Below, one piece after another: positions 18,835 to 28,541 of a stretch of DNA of 64,000 nucleotides; within the stretch, counting starts at the first letter, position 1, and every line of letters starts with the position of its first letter. The notes beneath the pieces are model-generated. The model saw nothing but the letters and a program-made list of their open reading frames with translations, did not search any database and was not told the DNA's origin. The translations under genes were made by a program, and so were the position numbers. This DNA is from Brevibacillus brevis (GTDB taxonomy: Bacteria > Bacillota > Bacilli > Brevibacillales > Brevibacillaceae), in contig NZ_LR134338.1 in assembly GCF_900637055.1 (NCBI RefSeq), positions 5,548,501-5,612,500 of the forward strand, read 5' to 3'.

Positions 18835-21800
18835 ATGGCAACAGTAGGAGAACGTTTATTGACTCCGGAAGAAGGTTGGGCAAGGTATGACCATACTTCT
18901 TCCTTTATTAAATACACGGGGACTTGGCAAACAGAAACTGGATCATGGAACTATGGTGGAACATCTACTTATACAACCACAAATGGTGCTACCATTTCTT
19001 TTAGTTTCAGTGGGACTCAGTTACGCATCATTGGAGGTATGTTCAATGATCGAGCAAGAGCAACTGAAGTATATGTTGACGGTGTTCTTAGAGGAACAAT
19101 AAATGAGCATACGACAGGTTCACCCGTTGCTCCAGCACTTGTATACAATCTTGAGGGACTGGAAGACGGAGTCCATACCGTTCAAGTAAAAACTGTGGGA
19201 ACGAAATTATTTCTATTTGATGCTATTGAAGTAAATACGCAAGGATTTCTAGTTGGGCAATTGGAATCACCCCAAAAAGGTTGGAAAAGATACGAAAACT
19301 CCATTACCCAATTTCATTTTCACGGAAACTGGAATACAGAAACGAATGCAGCACACAGTGGAGGAAGTGCTATAGCTACCTCAACACTTGGAGATAAGGT
19401 TACTTTTCAATTTAAAGGAACGAAAATTAGACTGATATCAGACAGAAATACAAATAGAGAACGAAATTCTACGAAAATCACTATAGATGGCATAACCGAA
19501 ACAGTTGATATGTATGGTAGTCCTATTGGAAAATACTTATCCTATGAAAAATCAAACCTGGAAAATGTCATCCATACCGTTGAAATTGAACACATCAGTT
19601 TAGGAGGGTTCACGACTCTAGATGCTATTGATATAGATGACAAAGGTCATCTTATATCGAGTGTAGGGGATCAATTACTCGAGCCAGATACAGGGTGGAG
19701 TCGATATGACACGCATGATGAAATTGATGCATTTAAATGGAGCTCAGGCTGGAGTGACTATACAGACTATAGATATTTCAAAGGAAAAACCAGGCATACA
19801 AATACCGTGAATCAAAGTGTCTCTTTTAAGTTTTATGGAACAAAAATTAGATTACTAGGCTTATATCACCCAAATCGGAGTACCAATATTTCTGTTACTG
19901 TAGATGGAGAAATGAAAACAGTCTCTATGCATTCATCTACAGAGCAATTCTCTACCATATGGTTTGAAAACTTGAAATTGCCATTTGGAGAACATACTGT
20001 TGAAATTAAAACGAATGATACAGGATATGTCGATATCGATGGAATTGAAATTGATGACAAAGGCTGGTTAGTAAGAGAAATCGGCTCTCCACTTCTGAAA
20101 CCAGATATAGGGTGGAATAGGTACGATTTTACTGATTCACGCTTACTCTATAAAGGAAGCTGGAGTGACAATACAAATGACAAGGTAAGTGCAGTTGCTG
20201 GTGATACTGTTTCTTTTAGATTTTATGGAACAAAACTTAGAGTTTTGGTTAGCAGTTACAATAACAGGTCCAACATGCAAATTGTCGTAGATGATCTCCT
20301 CCCCGAAGTATTTAAAGGGTATCACAAAAAATCAGCACCTCAAACACTCGCTTATGAAATTACAGGTCTACAAAAGAAGGTACACACTGTTAAAATTACT
20401 CATTTGGGAACCAATACCTTTGCAACTCTCGATGCTATTGATATAGATGACTCCGGATCCCTGATTGCGAGTATTGGACAGCGTTTGCCTGAACCAGAAC
20501 TTGGGTGGAAAAGATACGAGCAAGATGATCAGGCATTATCCTATTCCGGTACATGGGTTGTGCAAACAAGCAATACATCGTCTGGTGGAACTGCGATCTA
20601 TGCGGAGAGGACTGGCGAAAATAAAGTCAAATTTGATTTCTATGGTACTAGGTTAAGAATTTTGGGTATGGCTAACAGTGGATACCATCCTGATTTAAAA
20701 GTAATAATTAACGGAGTGCAAGAAAGTTACAGTGCCACCATTGGAAGTCAAAATCAGGGATCTATACTTCAGTACGAGAATTTAGGACTTGAACTAAAAA
20801 GGCACTCTGTAGAAATTTCTTCTACAGTTGAAGGTTACTGGTGGTATATTGACGCAATTGACATTGATGCAAATGGTCGATTACTTCATCCTGACGAGGT
20901 AGCTAAAGTAAATGATCTTGAGGTAGGAAAACGCATTCGTTTCCATTACTCTGCTACATCCGGGACTGTAGGAAAATTTTCTGATTTAGGTATAGAAACA
21001 AGTAAATTTATCCCTGTAGCTTCTTCTGCAAGTTCCAATGGCGATGGTTACTTTATAATGGTGGACACTGATCACCAGGGGAGAAAAGTTCTTCTTGCAG
21101 ATAGAAATATTCAAAATAATATTAGTTGGGATGTCTTGAATACCACTGGTGTCGCTAGCGGGAGCGGACTACGGTTAGAAATACTTGAGGACCTAGTTCC
21201 GACCATGACTGGACAAACTACTGATGGAGTTACTATAACTGCAAGTGCGTATTCTGACAATGACATGCCTTGGAAAGCCTTTGACAACAATGTATTAGGC
21301 CAAGAAAGACGTATCTGGTACGTGAATGGAACAGAAGCTCCGGTTGGAGGTCATTGGGTTAAGGTAAACTTTGGTAATCAAAAGAAAATTAATTATCTCT
21401 CATTGATTGGGATGAAAATATCAACAGGCTACCTCAATAATTCAATCAAAGATTGGCAACTATTTGGCTCAAATGACGACAGTACCTACGAATTATTAAC
21501 ATCAGGGACTGTGCCTAATATCGAAGACGCTAAGTTTGTCTACGAGTTTATCAATAATAAATCATATCAGTATTACAGAATCAATGTTTTAACTAGCCAC
21601 AATAATTACAGTACTACGCAAATTGCAATTGTCGAAGCAGAACTTGCCGAAAGAAAACACGACAGCGCCTTCACCTTTCGCCTCCCGACCGGTGGTGTAA
21701 ATGCTACAGATAAAGACAACGAATGGGATAAATACATGACCGATGACCGGATCTGGAATAATGTAAATCACGGTTCATGGACTAGTACAACCGATCAATC

Positions 21801-22668
21801 CAACCCAAAGGCACGCGTGATTCGAGGTTATAACGGCCTCAAAAACTGGACATCAGGTACAACAGATCTTACAACCCCAGGTAGAGGCTTTCGCCCGGTT
21901 CTTCTGATTGAGCCAATATACAATTATAAATTCCTCATACTAGACGGTACAGACGTGAAAACGTACACTTCTTCCGGCTGGGAAACCATTGGTACTACTC
22001 CCCCTACAGACGATATGTTTCTGAATAAAGGCATGCCCGCTCTCTCTGAATGCGCCCCTTATTTGAAAGATTTAATCGACAAATCCAACATCAAAATCCT
22101 TGTTTCGAAACCTAAAAGGGAGCCCACAGTTGCTCACCTTACTGGAGTTCCTGTACCAAGGATTGTAAAAATGAAGAATGATGTTAGCTTTCTCAGCACC
22201 TCAAAAATCAACTCTTTAACCTTATCAGGTACAGAGAAAGGCGTTTTAAGAGTAGCCATAAGTACGGACAGTGGAACAACATGGGAAGCAAAACAAAAGG
22301 ATGGTTCGTGGACAACAGTTGATGTTACTAACCCCATTGATTTCAAAGCAAAAGCAATGACAATAGACGATTTCAATAGCATACAAAACTGGGGCGAGAA
22401 GCTTGGTCAAAATAGAAACTTGCGATGCGCGTTCTACTTCGAACAGTCATCATCCACTGATGAAACAAGTCTAGACTCCCTTACCATGAATGTGGACTTA
22501 CTAGATTCCTGGGACATGGCTATGCCCGGAGTAGATTACAAATACGGGTATAACCGAAATACAAATCTGCGAGTCCTTTTACTCTCAGATGGAGATTACA
22601 AAATAAACGTAGGCACTGGCGGTAGCAATGGCTCCACGATTACAGAAGTAGATGGAGGTACATTCTAA
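18835..22668 (+). CDS. Giant adhesin with five tandem jelly-roll repeats, discoidin-like insertion and split C-terminal domain
   Basis: Predicted protein of 1277 residues, ATG 18835 after AGGAGGT. Residues about 4-684 are five tandem repeats of 131-140 residues. Each starts with [VI]-G-x-x-L-x-x-P-x-x-GW-x-RY and ends H-T-V-x-[IV] ... DAI-[DE]-[IV]; the core has FSFxGTxLRIIG-like and VDG segments. This is a galactose-binding-like beta-sandwich pattern. Residues about 690-1030 repeat the arrangement of the previous gene: a split domain (GKRIRFHYSA ... EWDKYM ... RVIRGYNG ... GFRPVLLIEPI) with a discoidin-like domain inside (LVPTMTGQTTDGV ... WKAFDNN ... YYRINVL). The final ~250 residues include an S-DSG-TW module. 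The stop overlaps the next start (TAATG). Likely a cell-surface glycan-binding fibre. Confidence 0.65.
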   Translation: MATVGERLLTPEEGWARYDHTSSFIKYTGTWQTETGSWNYGGTSTYTTTNGATISFSFSGTQLRIIGGMFNDRARATEVYVDGVLRGTINEHTTGSPVAPALVYNLEGLEDGVHTVQVKTVGTKLFLFDAIEVNTQGFLVGQLESPQKGWKRYENSITQFHFHGNWNTETNAAHSGGSAIATSTLGDKVTFQFKGTKIRLISDRNTNRERNSTKITIDGITETVDMYGSPIGKYLSYEKSNLENVIHTVEIEHISLGGFTTLDAIDIDDKGHLISSVGDQLLEPDTGWSRYDTHDEIDAFKWSSGWSDYTDYRYFKGKTRHTNTVNQSVSFKFYGTKIRLLGLYHPNRSTNISVTVDGEMKTVSMHSSTEQFSTIWFENLKLPFGEHTVEIKTNDTGYVDIDGIEIDDKGWLVREIGSPLLKPDIGWNRYDFTDSRLLYKGSWSDNTNDKVSAVAGDTVSFRFYGTKLRVLVSSYNNRSNMQIVVDDLLPEVFKGYHKKSAPQTLAYEITGLQKKVHTVKITHLGTNTFATLDAIDIDDSGSLIASIGQRLPEPELGWKRYEQDDQALSYSGTWVVQTSNTSSGGTAIYAERTGENKVKFDFYGTRLRILGMANSGYHPDLKVIINGVQESYSATIGSQNQGSILQYENLGLELKRHSVEISSTVEGYWWYIDAIDIDANGRLLHPDEVAKVNDLEVGKRIRFHYSATSGTVGKFSDLGIETSKFIPVASSASSNGDGYFIMVDTDHQGRKVLLADRNIQNNISWDVLNTTGVASGSGLRLEILEDLVPTMTGQTTDGVTITASAYSDNDMPWKAFDNNVLGQERRIWYVNGTEAPVGGHWVKVNFGNQKKINYLSLIGMKISTGYLNNSIKDWQLFGSNDDSTYELLTSGTVPNIEDAKFVYEFINNKSYQYYRINVLTSHNNYSTTQIAIVEAELAERKHDSAFTFRLPTGGVNATDKDNEWDKYMTDDRIWNNVNHGSWTSTTDQSNPKARVIRGYNGLKNWTSGTTDLTTPGRGFRPVLLIEPIYNYKFLILDGTDVKTYTSSGWETIGTTPPTDDMFLNKGMPALSECAPYLKDLIDKSNIKILVSKPKREPTVAHLTGVPVPRIVKMKNDVSFLSTSKINSLTLSGTEKGVLRVAISTDSGTTWEAKQKDGSWTTVDVTNPIDFKAKAMTIDDFNSIQNWGEKLGQNRNLRCAFYFEQSSSTDETSLDSLTMNVDLLDSWDMAMPGVDYKYGYNRNTNLRVLLLSDGDYKINVGTGGSNGSTITEVDGGTF
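18844..20886 (+). repeat. Five tandem protein-level repeats (about 131-140 codons each)
   Basis: Repeat borders by translation are near 18,844, 19,261, 19,660, 20,080 and 20,473, ending near 20,886. Each unit opens with a GW-[KSNA]-RY[DE] signature and closes with DAI[DE][IV]-like residues. DNA identity between units is modest, so the array is old or has been diversified rather than freshly duplicated. Confidence 0.8.
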
Positions 22669-25601
22669 TGACACTGCCAATCAAATTCAAACGAGGTCTT
22701 AAAACCAATCTCCCTTCCGCTGCAGCGGCGGGAGAACCTCTTTTCACCACAGATACAAAAGAATTATTTATCGGTACAGGTGACGGGATCTCAGCTATTG
22801 GAACCGATCCAACTATGGCAGAAAGAGTTGGCAACCTAGAGAAATATCGCAGTTCCGTATCTCGGACCTATACGGAAACATTTACCTCACCAAAAGTTGA
22901 CATTGAGAAAACTACTGCATGGTATTCAGCCAATGGTGTACGTACCTCTAAAATTCCCTCCATAACAGAGAATTTCACAGATTTGAGCGCTGTTGATCAA
23001 ATCAATTCCTATGGCGTTAACTTCGATATTGAAAACGGATTGGTAAGACTGAGCAACACCCTTGAAGGAGTCGTTGTGTCTTCTGCTCTTCCAGTAGTAG
23101 AAGTTGATAAGTTAACAGTTCAATCAGACTATACGCTTCCTAACGCATTAGGCGTCATCTCTACCAAAAAAGTAACCGGGGAAAGGGCGTCAAAATTACC
23201 ACACCTAGAACCTACTATTTTAGTAGATCGGTTAGACAGGACTTGGGTTATCAGTTCTGTCGACCGTGAAGGAATTTATGCAGTTGTAACCAATCCAGAC
23301 GATTCCATTGCCTTTGAAGGGTATTTGTATTCGTACAGTGGAACTGGTTATTATGTAGCCACCTCTAGCATTACGAATGCAGTAGTTGATTATAACAACA
23401 ATGTATGGATAGCAGCAGCCCTAACAAACATGCCTGGGTTGATCATTTCAATTAAGCCTGATTTCCAAGCCTTTTTAAATCCCATTTCAGTAAAAGGAAA
23501 CACCACCATTAACACCTACACTCCATTTTTAAAACTCCATGTCGATAAAAACAACCGAATCTGGTACTCGTGGGGGTATTCAATTAATCTCTATTACGGA
23601 TGCGTTAATTCAGATGGTACCTTTTTCATCCCTACTACTTCACAAGCTTTCACCCCATATACGGGAGTCGACAATACTGTAATGGTAGAAGACCGTACAA
23701 AAGGCTATCTTTGTTTCATCATACGAGGTTATAGCAATAACACGGTAAGAGCTCTTCGATTAAATTATGATGGAACAAACCCAACCCATTTCTCTTCGAT
23801 CGGTAAAGCTTCAAGTAGATGGTTAAACGCAACCCACGATGAATTAACAGGGATTACGACTATCTTATGTGTTGATAACAATACTCCGATTGTACACCGC
23901 CTAAACTTGTCAACGGGAGCATCCACCACTTTTCCTTTGAGCGGATTCATGGCTATTGATCCTTCTTTACCGATTGGGTTTGTGTTACAAGACAAAATTA
24001 TGCGGGTGTTTTATCATCAACAAACGGTTGGTTCTACCCGTCTTATCTCTATTGATCTCGCTACTTTATCAGTAGCGGAACCGGATACACTCATTCAAAG
24101 CGGGACCAATACAACAAGAGTATCTGGCTGTATTGATAGAGAAGGAAGATTAACTATTGTCTTAAATACGACCGAGTATTCTTCAAGCAACTATAGCCTG
24201 ATAAAAATGTTACGTTACGGTACTGTACCTACCTCTGTAACTTTCCAGATTTCCCCTGACGGTGCATCGTGGTTTCCCGTATCACTCGGTAAGGAACTCA
24301 CTCTTCCTAATAAAACAGACAAGTTAATCATGAAGATAAAGATGCAGTCACCGAATTACGGGATTTCTCCCACAATTAGAAATTATCGTATTTCACTAGG
24401 CGGAACAGCAGGAGAAATCACACAAGCATATACTTCATCTACTTTACCATCCGTTACCCCCATTTCTCGTGTTACACTTACTGCCAATCAAATTCTCGAT
24501 GGCGGGGAAATTCTCTGGGAAGTAAGCAATAACGGTGGCGGGTCTTGGCAATCTGCTGAGCTAGGTCAAGAGATTGAATTTGCCAATCCAATCAACAGCG
24601 ATCTTCGAGTCCGTGCGATTCTCCATTCTCCTGCTAGCGAATCAAGCACCCCCTCTATTCGAGATTTCACTGTAACAAGCGCCAACATATTATTGAACCC
24701 CTCCATAGCAGACTCCAATCTCCCCCAACGAGTCATCGATCTTGAAACAAATCTACTAAAAACAAATTTCCAGCTAATCACTTACATGAACGCGACAAAA
24801 TATGGATTAAAAAACATGGTTATCGATACTTTCACAGATCTATCTGGTGTAGATATCCCGAATAGCCAAGCTGTCTATGACCATATTCAAAAAAAATTCA
24901 CTACTGGAATCGTAGACATCGTACCTCCCATGACTGCTAACGACGCCCCAGCCCCTTTTATAGTGAGTGCAGACAGTGTTACTGGTGGTGCTGTGTTTCA
25001 TTTGTTTGACCGCAGCTTAGCAAGTGGCTGGAGTACAACTGTAGGTGGACATCATTGGATCAAAATCTTTCTGGATGATCCCGGACAGAGTGTTGATCGA
25101 TATCTTTTATCTGGAGGGGCAAATTACGCCCCTACTACCTGGCAATTGCAAGGCTCCAATAATAATATGACTTGGGATACGCTCCATTCCGTCTCCGGTT
25201 ATGTTTGGACTCGGTATGAAGGCAATGAATTTACCATTCCCACTGAGAACATCAAACCTTATAAATGCTATCGATTCTACTCTACCTCTTCCCAATACGG
25301 GTCTGGCGCAACCCAGATTCAGGAATTACGATTGCAAAAGGCCGTAGACCAAAATCATCTACAATCCAAGCCCGAGAACACCACTACACCGCCAAATAAA
25401 ATCGTGATTGTCGGAGATGAGACGGTTAATGGGGGTAGCATCAAATACCAGGCGTCTCGAGATGGCGGAAACACTTGGACAGACGTTCCTGCACAAACGC
25501 TAACGAATATTTCCAGCCAACCAGACGGAACACAACTTGTCGTGAAAGCAATCATCACTGGGAATGCTGAGCTCAATGCGTGGGGCTACTACTATGAGTA
25601 A
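22668..25601 (+). CDS. Tail fibre with Mtd_N-like N-terminus, beta-propeller-like centre and discoidin-like C-terminus
   Basis: Predicted protein of 977 residues, ATG 22668 overlapping the previous stop. Residues 1-50 (PIKFKRGLKTNLPS, GEPLFTTDTKELFIGTGDG) match the short N-terminal fold of phage fibre and major tropism determinant proteins (Mtd_N type), which attaches fibres to the tail. Residues about 180-500 hold repeated W-containing blades such as VDYNNNVWIAA and VDKNNRIWYSW, suggesting a beta-propeller. Two ~60-residue modules follow (VTFQISPDGASWFPV; ILWEVSNNGGGSWQSA). Then comes a discoidin-like domain (IVPPMTANDAP ... WQLQGSNNN ... CYRFYST) and a last S-DGG-W module. It is a paralogue of the next gene and a candidate receptor-binding protein. 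Confidence 0.7.
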   Translation: MTLPIKFKRGLKTNLPSAAAAGEPLFTTDTKELFIGTGDGISAIGTDPTMAERVGNLEKYRSSVSRTYTETFTSPKVDIEKTTAWYSANGVRTSKIPSITENFTDLSAVDQINSYGVNFDIENGLVRLSNTLEGVVVSSALPVVEVDKLTVQSDYTLPNALGVISTKKVTGERASKLPHLEPTILVDRLDRTWVISSVDREGIYAVVTNPDDSIAFEGYLYSYSGTGYYVATSSITNAVVDYNNNVWIAAALTNMPGLIISIKPDFQAFLNPISVKGNTTINTYTPFLKLHVDKNNRIWYSWGYSINLYYGCVNSDGTFFIPTTSQAFTPYTGVDNTVMVEDRTKGYLCFIIRGYSNNTVRALRLNYDGTNPTHFSSIGKASSRWLNATHDELTGITTILCVDNNTPIVHRLNLSTGASTTFPLSGFMAIDPSLPIGFVLQDKIMRVFYHQQTVGSTRLISIDLATLSVAEPDTLIQSGTNTTRVSGCIDREGRLTIVLNTTEYSSSNYSLIKMLRYGTVPTSVTFQISPDGASWFPVSLGKELTLPNKTDKLIMKIKMQSPNYGISPTIRNYRISLGGTAGEITQAYTSSTLPSVTPISRVTLTANQILDGGEILWEVSNNGGGSWQSAELGQEIEFANPINSDLRVRAILHSPASESSTPSIRDFTVTSANILLNPSIADSNLPQRVIDLETNLLKTNFQLITYMNATKYGLKNMVIDTFTDLSGVDIPNSQAVYDHIQKKFTTGIVDIVPPMTANDAPAPFIVSADSVTGGAVFHLFDRSLASGWSTTVGGHHWIKIFLDDPGQSVDRYLLSGGANYAPTTWQLQGSNNNMTWDTLHSVSGYVWTRYEGNEFTIPTENIKPYKCYRFYSTSSQYGSGATQIQELRLQKAVDQNHLQSKPENTTTPPNKIVIVGDETVNGGSIKYQASRDGGNTWTDVPAQTLTNISSQPDGTQLVVKAIITGNAELNAWGYYYE

Positions 25602-25663
25602 GACAGATTAACTCATACAAGTCGCGACTGCCAAGCTAGGCGGAAGGAAATGGAGGATTATTC

Positions 25664-28099
25664 ATGTCACTACCAATCAAACTCAAACGCGGTCTAAAAG
25701 CCAATCTCCCTTCCGCTGCATCAGCGGGGGAGCCTCTTTTTACAATCGATACCCATGAACTTTTTGTCGGAACAGGTGAAAGTGTAGTACCAATCGCAGC
25801 ATCTGATCCCACTCTTGCAAATCGAGTAGAAGAACTTGAAATGCACAGAAGTACCATCTCCAGCACCTACTCTGAAGAATTTGATACATTAACCTATGTC
25901 GACTCCGAAAAGACAACCGCTGGAATTGTAGGGAGCAGAGTAACTCCTACAGTTACCCCTGACTTTACGGAAGACTTCAGCACTACGAACTACTTTGACG
26001 AGTTAAATTCTATGGGGGTTACTGTTGACACAACTAACCGTCTCATCAGGAACACAGCCGGGATAAAAAATGGGATTTTTTACTCCGAGCCGATTACCAT
26101 CCCGAATACTGACAAAATAACGATAAACGCTGTAGCCAACGAACCTAGCGCATACGCTTTCTCAGAAGCCACTCGCTTTTCTTATCCCGGAAGTGTCTTT
26201 TCGCAGCCTATGGGTTTTACAGACCGCACGAATCGTACTTGGAAGGTGGCTCTAGTAAACGGCACAGGGATTTATGCAAAGGTAACAAATCCTGATGGCA
26301 GCCTGTCGTTTGAAGGAACGATCTTGCCATTCAAGGGGAATACTCATACGCTTCCTTTTCAATCGGTCGACTATGTTGTGGACTACAACAATCGTGTCTG
26401 GTTCTCTATTTCAAATTCGTCACTCGGTGGGGTAGTTGGTGCTGTTAATAGTGATGGCACTACTTTCAAAGATTGGTATACCCTTTATTTAGGATCAGGA
26501 ACAGTGGTAGCAACATCAATGACTCTAGATAATCAGAATAGGGTATGGGTCTTTCATTCCGTTTCATCCTATACGCGACTTCATGTTTTTAGTAGTGATG
26601 GTCTTATAGTTAAGGATTTGACTAATATTCTTACATCCGGGCCATCCGATTACTTACGCTCAGCCTATGACCCAGTAAGAAACCAAGTTGCTCTAGGTAT
26701 GGTAAACGGAAATTATTTTAAAGTATTTCTTTTCGACAGTTCATTTCGGAGTGTTCGAAATATACAACTAGCAAATGGAGGTAAAGACATCTCCATCGAT
26801 ATGATGTATGATCCCGTCTTAGATAGGTACATCGCCATACAAACAATTTATACGGGCAGTACTAATTCCTACACAGTTAAGCTTTATTCCCTTCACCCAG
26901 AAACACTTGTTCAGACCACTTCAGTGGTAAACATCAACGCAAATTGGGTCTCAAGACTAGTTGCTGACGGCTCCAACTACCACTTTGTTTACTCGTCAGA
27001 TACTGAGCTAAATAAATACTATCTTGCTACATTTAAAGCTTCCGATTTATCAATGATCGATACTTCAGTCACGGTCTCGCCATTTGTTGGCAAACATTAT
27101 CCCTTCAAGGATAGCAATGGGGTCCTCCGAACACTCTCTTTGACTACTAGATATGAAGCCAACCAAGCCATCGACGAATACACTTTTGGAGCATCCAAAG
27201 CTACCGTTACGTTGGAGGTAACCACCAACAACGGGCTAGAGTGGATCAATGCTATATCAGGAGAGGAAATTACATTCCAAACTCCCTCCACCTCACTACT
27301 TTTACGAGCCAGATTAAACTCGCCTACTGCAAATCTATCTCCAGAGCTGTACGGGTACCGTGTGATTACAGGAACTCTTTCAGGGGAGGTTACCCAAGAG
27401 TTTGTAAGCACCAAGCTCCCTTCTGTATCTCCCGTTGCCCATGCCTCGCTTACCGCTGACCAAACCCTTCAAGAAGGCTCAATAGACTGGTACCTATCCA
27501 ACGACGGCGGCGCTACTTGGGAATCAGCCACCCTTGGACGTAAACATTCCTTTAAGAACCCACTTTATGCAGATTTACGGGTAAAAGCAGTCATCACCTC
27601 GCCTTCTGGCTCCGTGAAATCCCCTGCCATCTCTGGTTACACCCTTACCAGTTCCAACCTATTACTCTCCCCAGCCAAAACAGGAACCAACCTAACCGCC
27701 ACCATGTCAGCGGACCAAACCCTATCCGCCCCTCACACCTTCACCAAAATTGCTTTCAATACACCCTTCCAAGACGAACTGCAAGAATTCGATAAAAACC
27801 TAAATCGCTTTATCGCAAAGGTACCGGGCGACTACTTAATTGTTGGCTCAGCCCGAATCATTAGCCCAACAACCTCGCCAAACGGACTGCATCTAGAAGT
27901 CAGAATCAACGGTGAACTTCATAAAGTACTCAGCAGCATCGTTTCCTATTCCAACCATGCCTGGTGTCTCAACGGCTCAAGCATCGTTCGACTTCAACCA
28001 GGCGACTATGTAGAGCTTTTCGGCTACTCGTTTTTTGCCAATAGCGTCATAGAAGCCCTCCCCGCTTATACTTACTTCCAAATCAAGCAGTTGTGGTAA
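25664..28099 (+). CDS. Tail fibre with Mtd_N-like N-terminus, beta-propeller-like centre and C1q-like knob
   Basis: Predicted protein of 811 residues, ATG 25664 after GGAGG. Residues 1-50 (PIKLKRGLKANLPS, GEPLFTIDTHELFVGTGE) are nearly the same as in the upstream gene, and the first ~100 bases are also similar at DNA level. The centre again looks like a propeller (FTDRTNRTWKVAL, VDYNNRVWFSI, LDNQNRVWVFH), then two S-DGG-W modules. The C-terminal ~130 residues differ: FTKIAFNTPF, FIAKVPGDYLIVGSARI, LEVRINGELHKV, SIVRLQPGDYVELFGYS and YFQIKQLW form a C1q/TNF-like jelly roll, common at the tips of trimeric fibres. The gene pair therefore shares attachment and stalk but carries different tips. 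Confidence 0.7.
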   Translation: MSLPIKLKRGLKANLPSAASAGEPLFTIDTHELFVGTGESVVPIAASDPTLANRVEELEMHRSTISSTYSEEFDTLTYVDSEKTTAGIVGSRVTPTVTPDFTEDFSTTNYFDELNSMGVTVDTTNRLIRNTAGIKNGIFYSEPITIPNTDKITINAVANEPSAYAFSEATRFSYPGSVFSQPMGFTDRTNRTWKVALVNGTGIYAKVTNPDGSLSFEGTILPFKGNTHTLPFQSVDYVVDYNNRVWFSISNSSLGGVVGAVNSDGTTFKDWYTLYLGSGTVVATSMTLDNQNRVWVFHSVSSYTRLHVFSSDGLIVKDLTNILTSGPSDYLRSAYDPVRNQVALGMVNGNYFKVFLFDSSFRSVRNIQLANGGKDISIDMMYDPVLDRYIAIQTIYTGSTNSYTVKLYSLHPETLVQTTSVVNINANWVSRLVADGSNYHFVYSSDTELNKYYLATFKASDLSMIDTSVTVSPFVGKHYPFKDSNGVLRTLSLTTRYEANQAIDEYTFGASKATVTLEVTTNNGLEWINAISGEEITFQTPSTSLLLRARLNSPTANLSPELYGYRVITGTLSGEVTQEFVSTKLPSVSPVAHASLTADQTLQEGSIDWYLSNDGGATWESATLGRKHSFKNPLYADLRVKAVITSPSGSVKSPAISGYTLTSSNLLLSPAKTGTNLTATMSADQTLSAPHTFTKIAFNTPFQDELQEFDKNLNRFIAKVPGDYLIVGSARIISPTTSPNGLHLEVRINGELHKVLSSIVSYSNHAWCLNGSSIVRLQPGDYVELFGYSFFANSVIEALPAYTYFQIKQLW

Positions 28100-28187
28100 A
28101 GGACAATCTCTCAAACCACCGTGAGAAAATCCCTAAACTGTCTACTCTATATATAGACCTCACAAGAGAAAGCAGGTGAACAAACGG

Positions 28188-28541
28188 ATGATCCAAACAC
28201 TACTCAACTCTTCCACTCTCCCTTTGGTAGTATCCAGTGTGCTGACGGCAATCGTCACCTATCTGGTTGCTCGCCACAACAACAAGAAAGAGTTGATGAT
28301 TACAGACAGGCAGCAAATCTCGCGGGAAAACCAGCAAATTCGCCAGGAGCTGCGTCAGGAAATGGACAAGCTCCGGGAAGAACTCCATGTTTGGCGCAAC
28401 CGTTGCATGGAGCTTGAAACCATCGTGCAGGAGTGGCGAGATAAATACACGACGCTGGTAGTAGAGAGACAACAGCTGGAGTACCGTGTAAAAGAGCTGG
28501 AGACCGAGCTCAAAACGTACATGCAAGCGAGGATTTCCTAA
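28188..28541 (+). CDS. Small membrane-anchored coiled-coil protein of the lysis/tail end region
   Basis: Predicted protein of 117 residues. ATG 28188 is used because AGCAGGTGA lies 8 bases upstream; the in-frame GTG at 28176 is part of that SD. One N-terminal membrane helix (LPLVVSSVLTAIVTYLVA) is followed by a long charged heptad coiled coil up to the C-terminus. The plan resembles small phage membrane proteins near holins (XhlA-like or spanin-like in shape), but there is no clear sequence signature. Role in lysis is inferred from place and topology. Confidence 0.6.
   Translation: MIQTLLNSSTLPLVVSSVLTAIVTYLVARHNNKKELMITDRQQISRENQQIRQELRQEMDKLREELHVWRNRCMELETIVQEWRDKYTTLVVERQQLEYRVKELETELKTYMQARIS

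Noticed and set aside
22668-28099. Diversity-generating retroelement target (suggested by Mtd_N-like starts)
   Set aside because: No reverse transcriptase gene, no template/variable repeat pair and no C-type-lectin-like variable region were recognised in the window.
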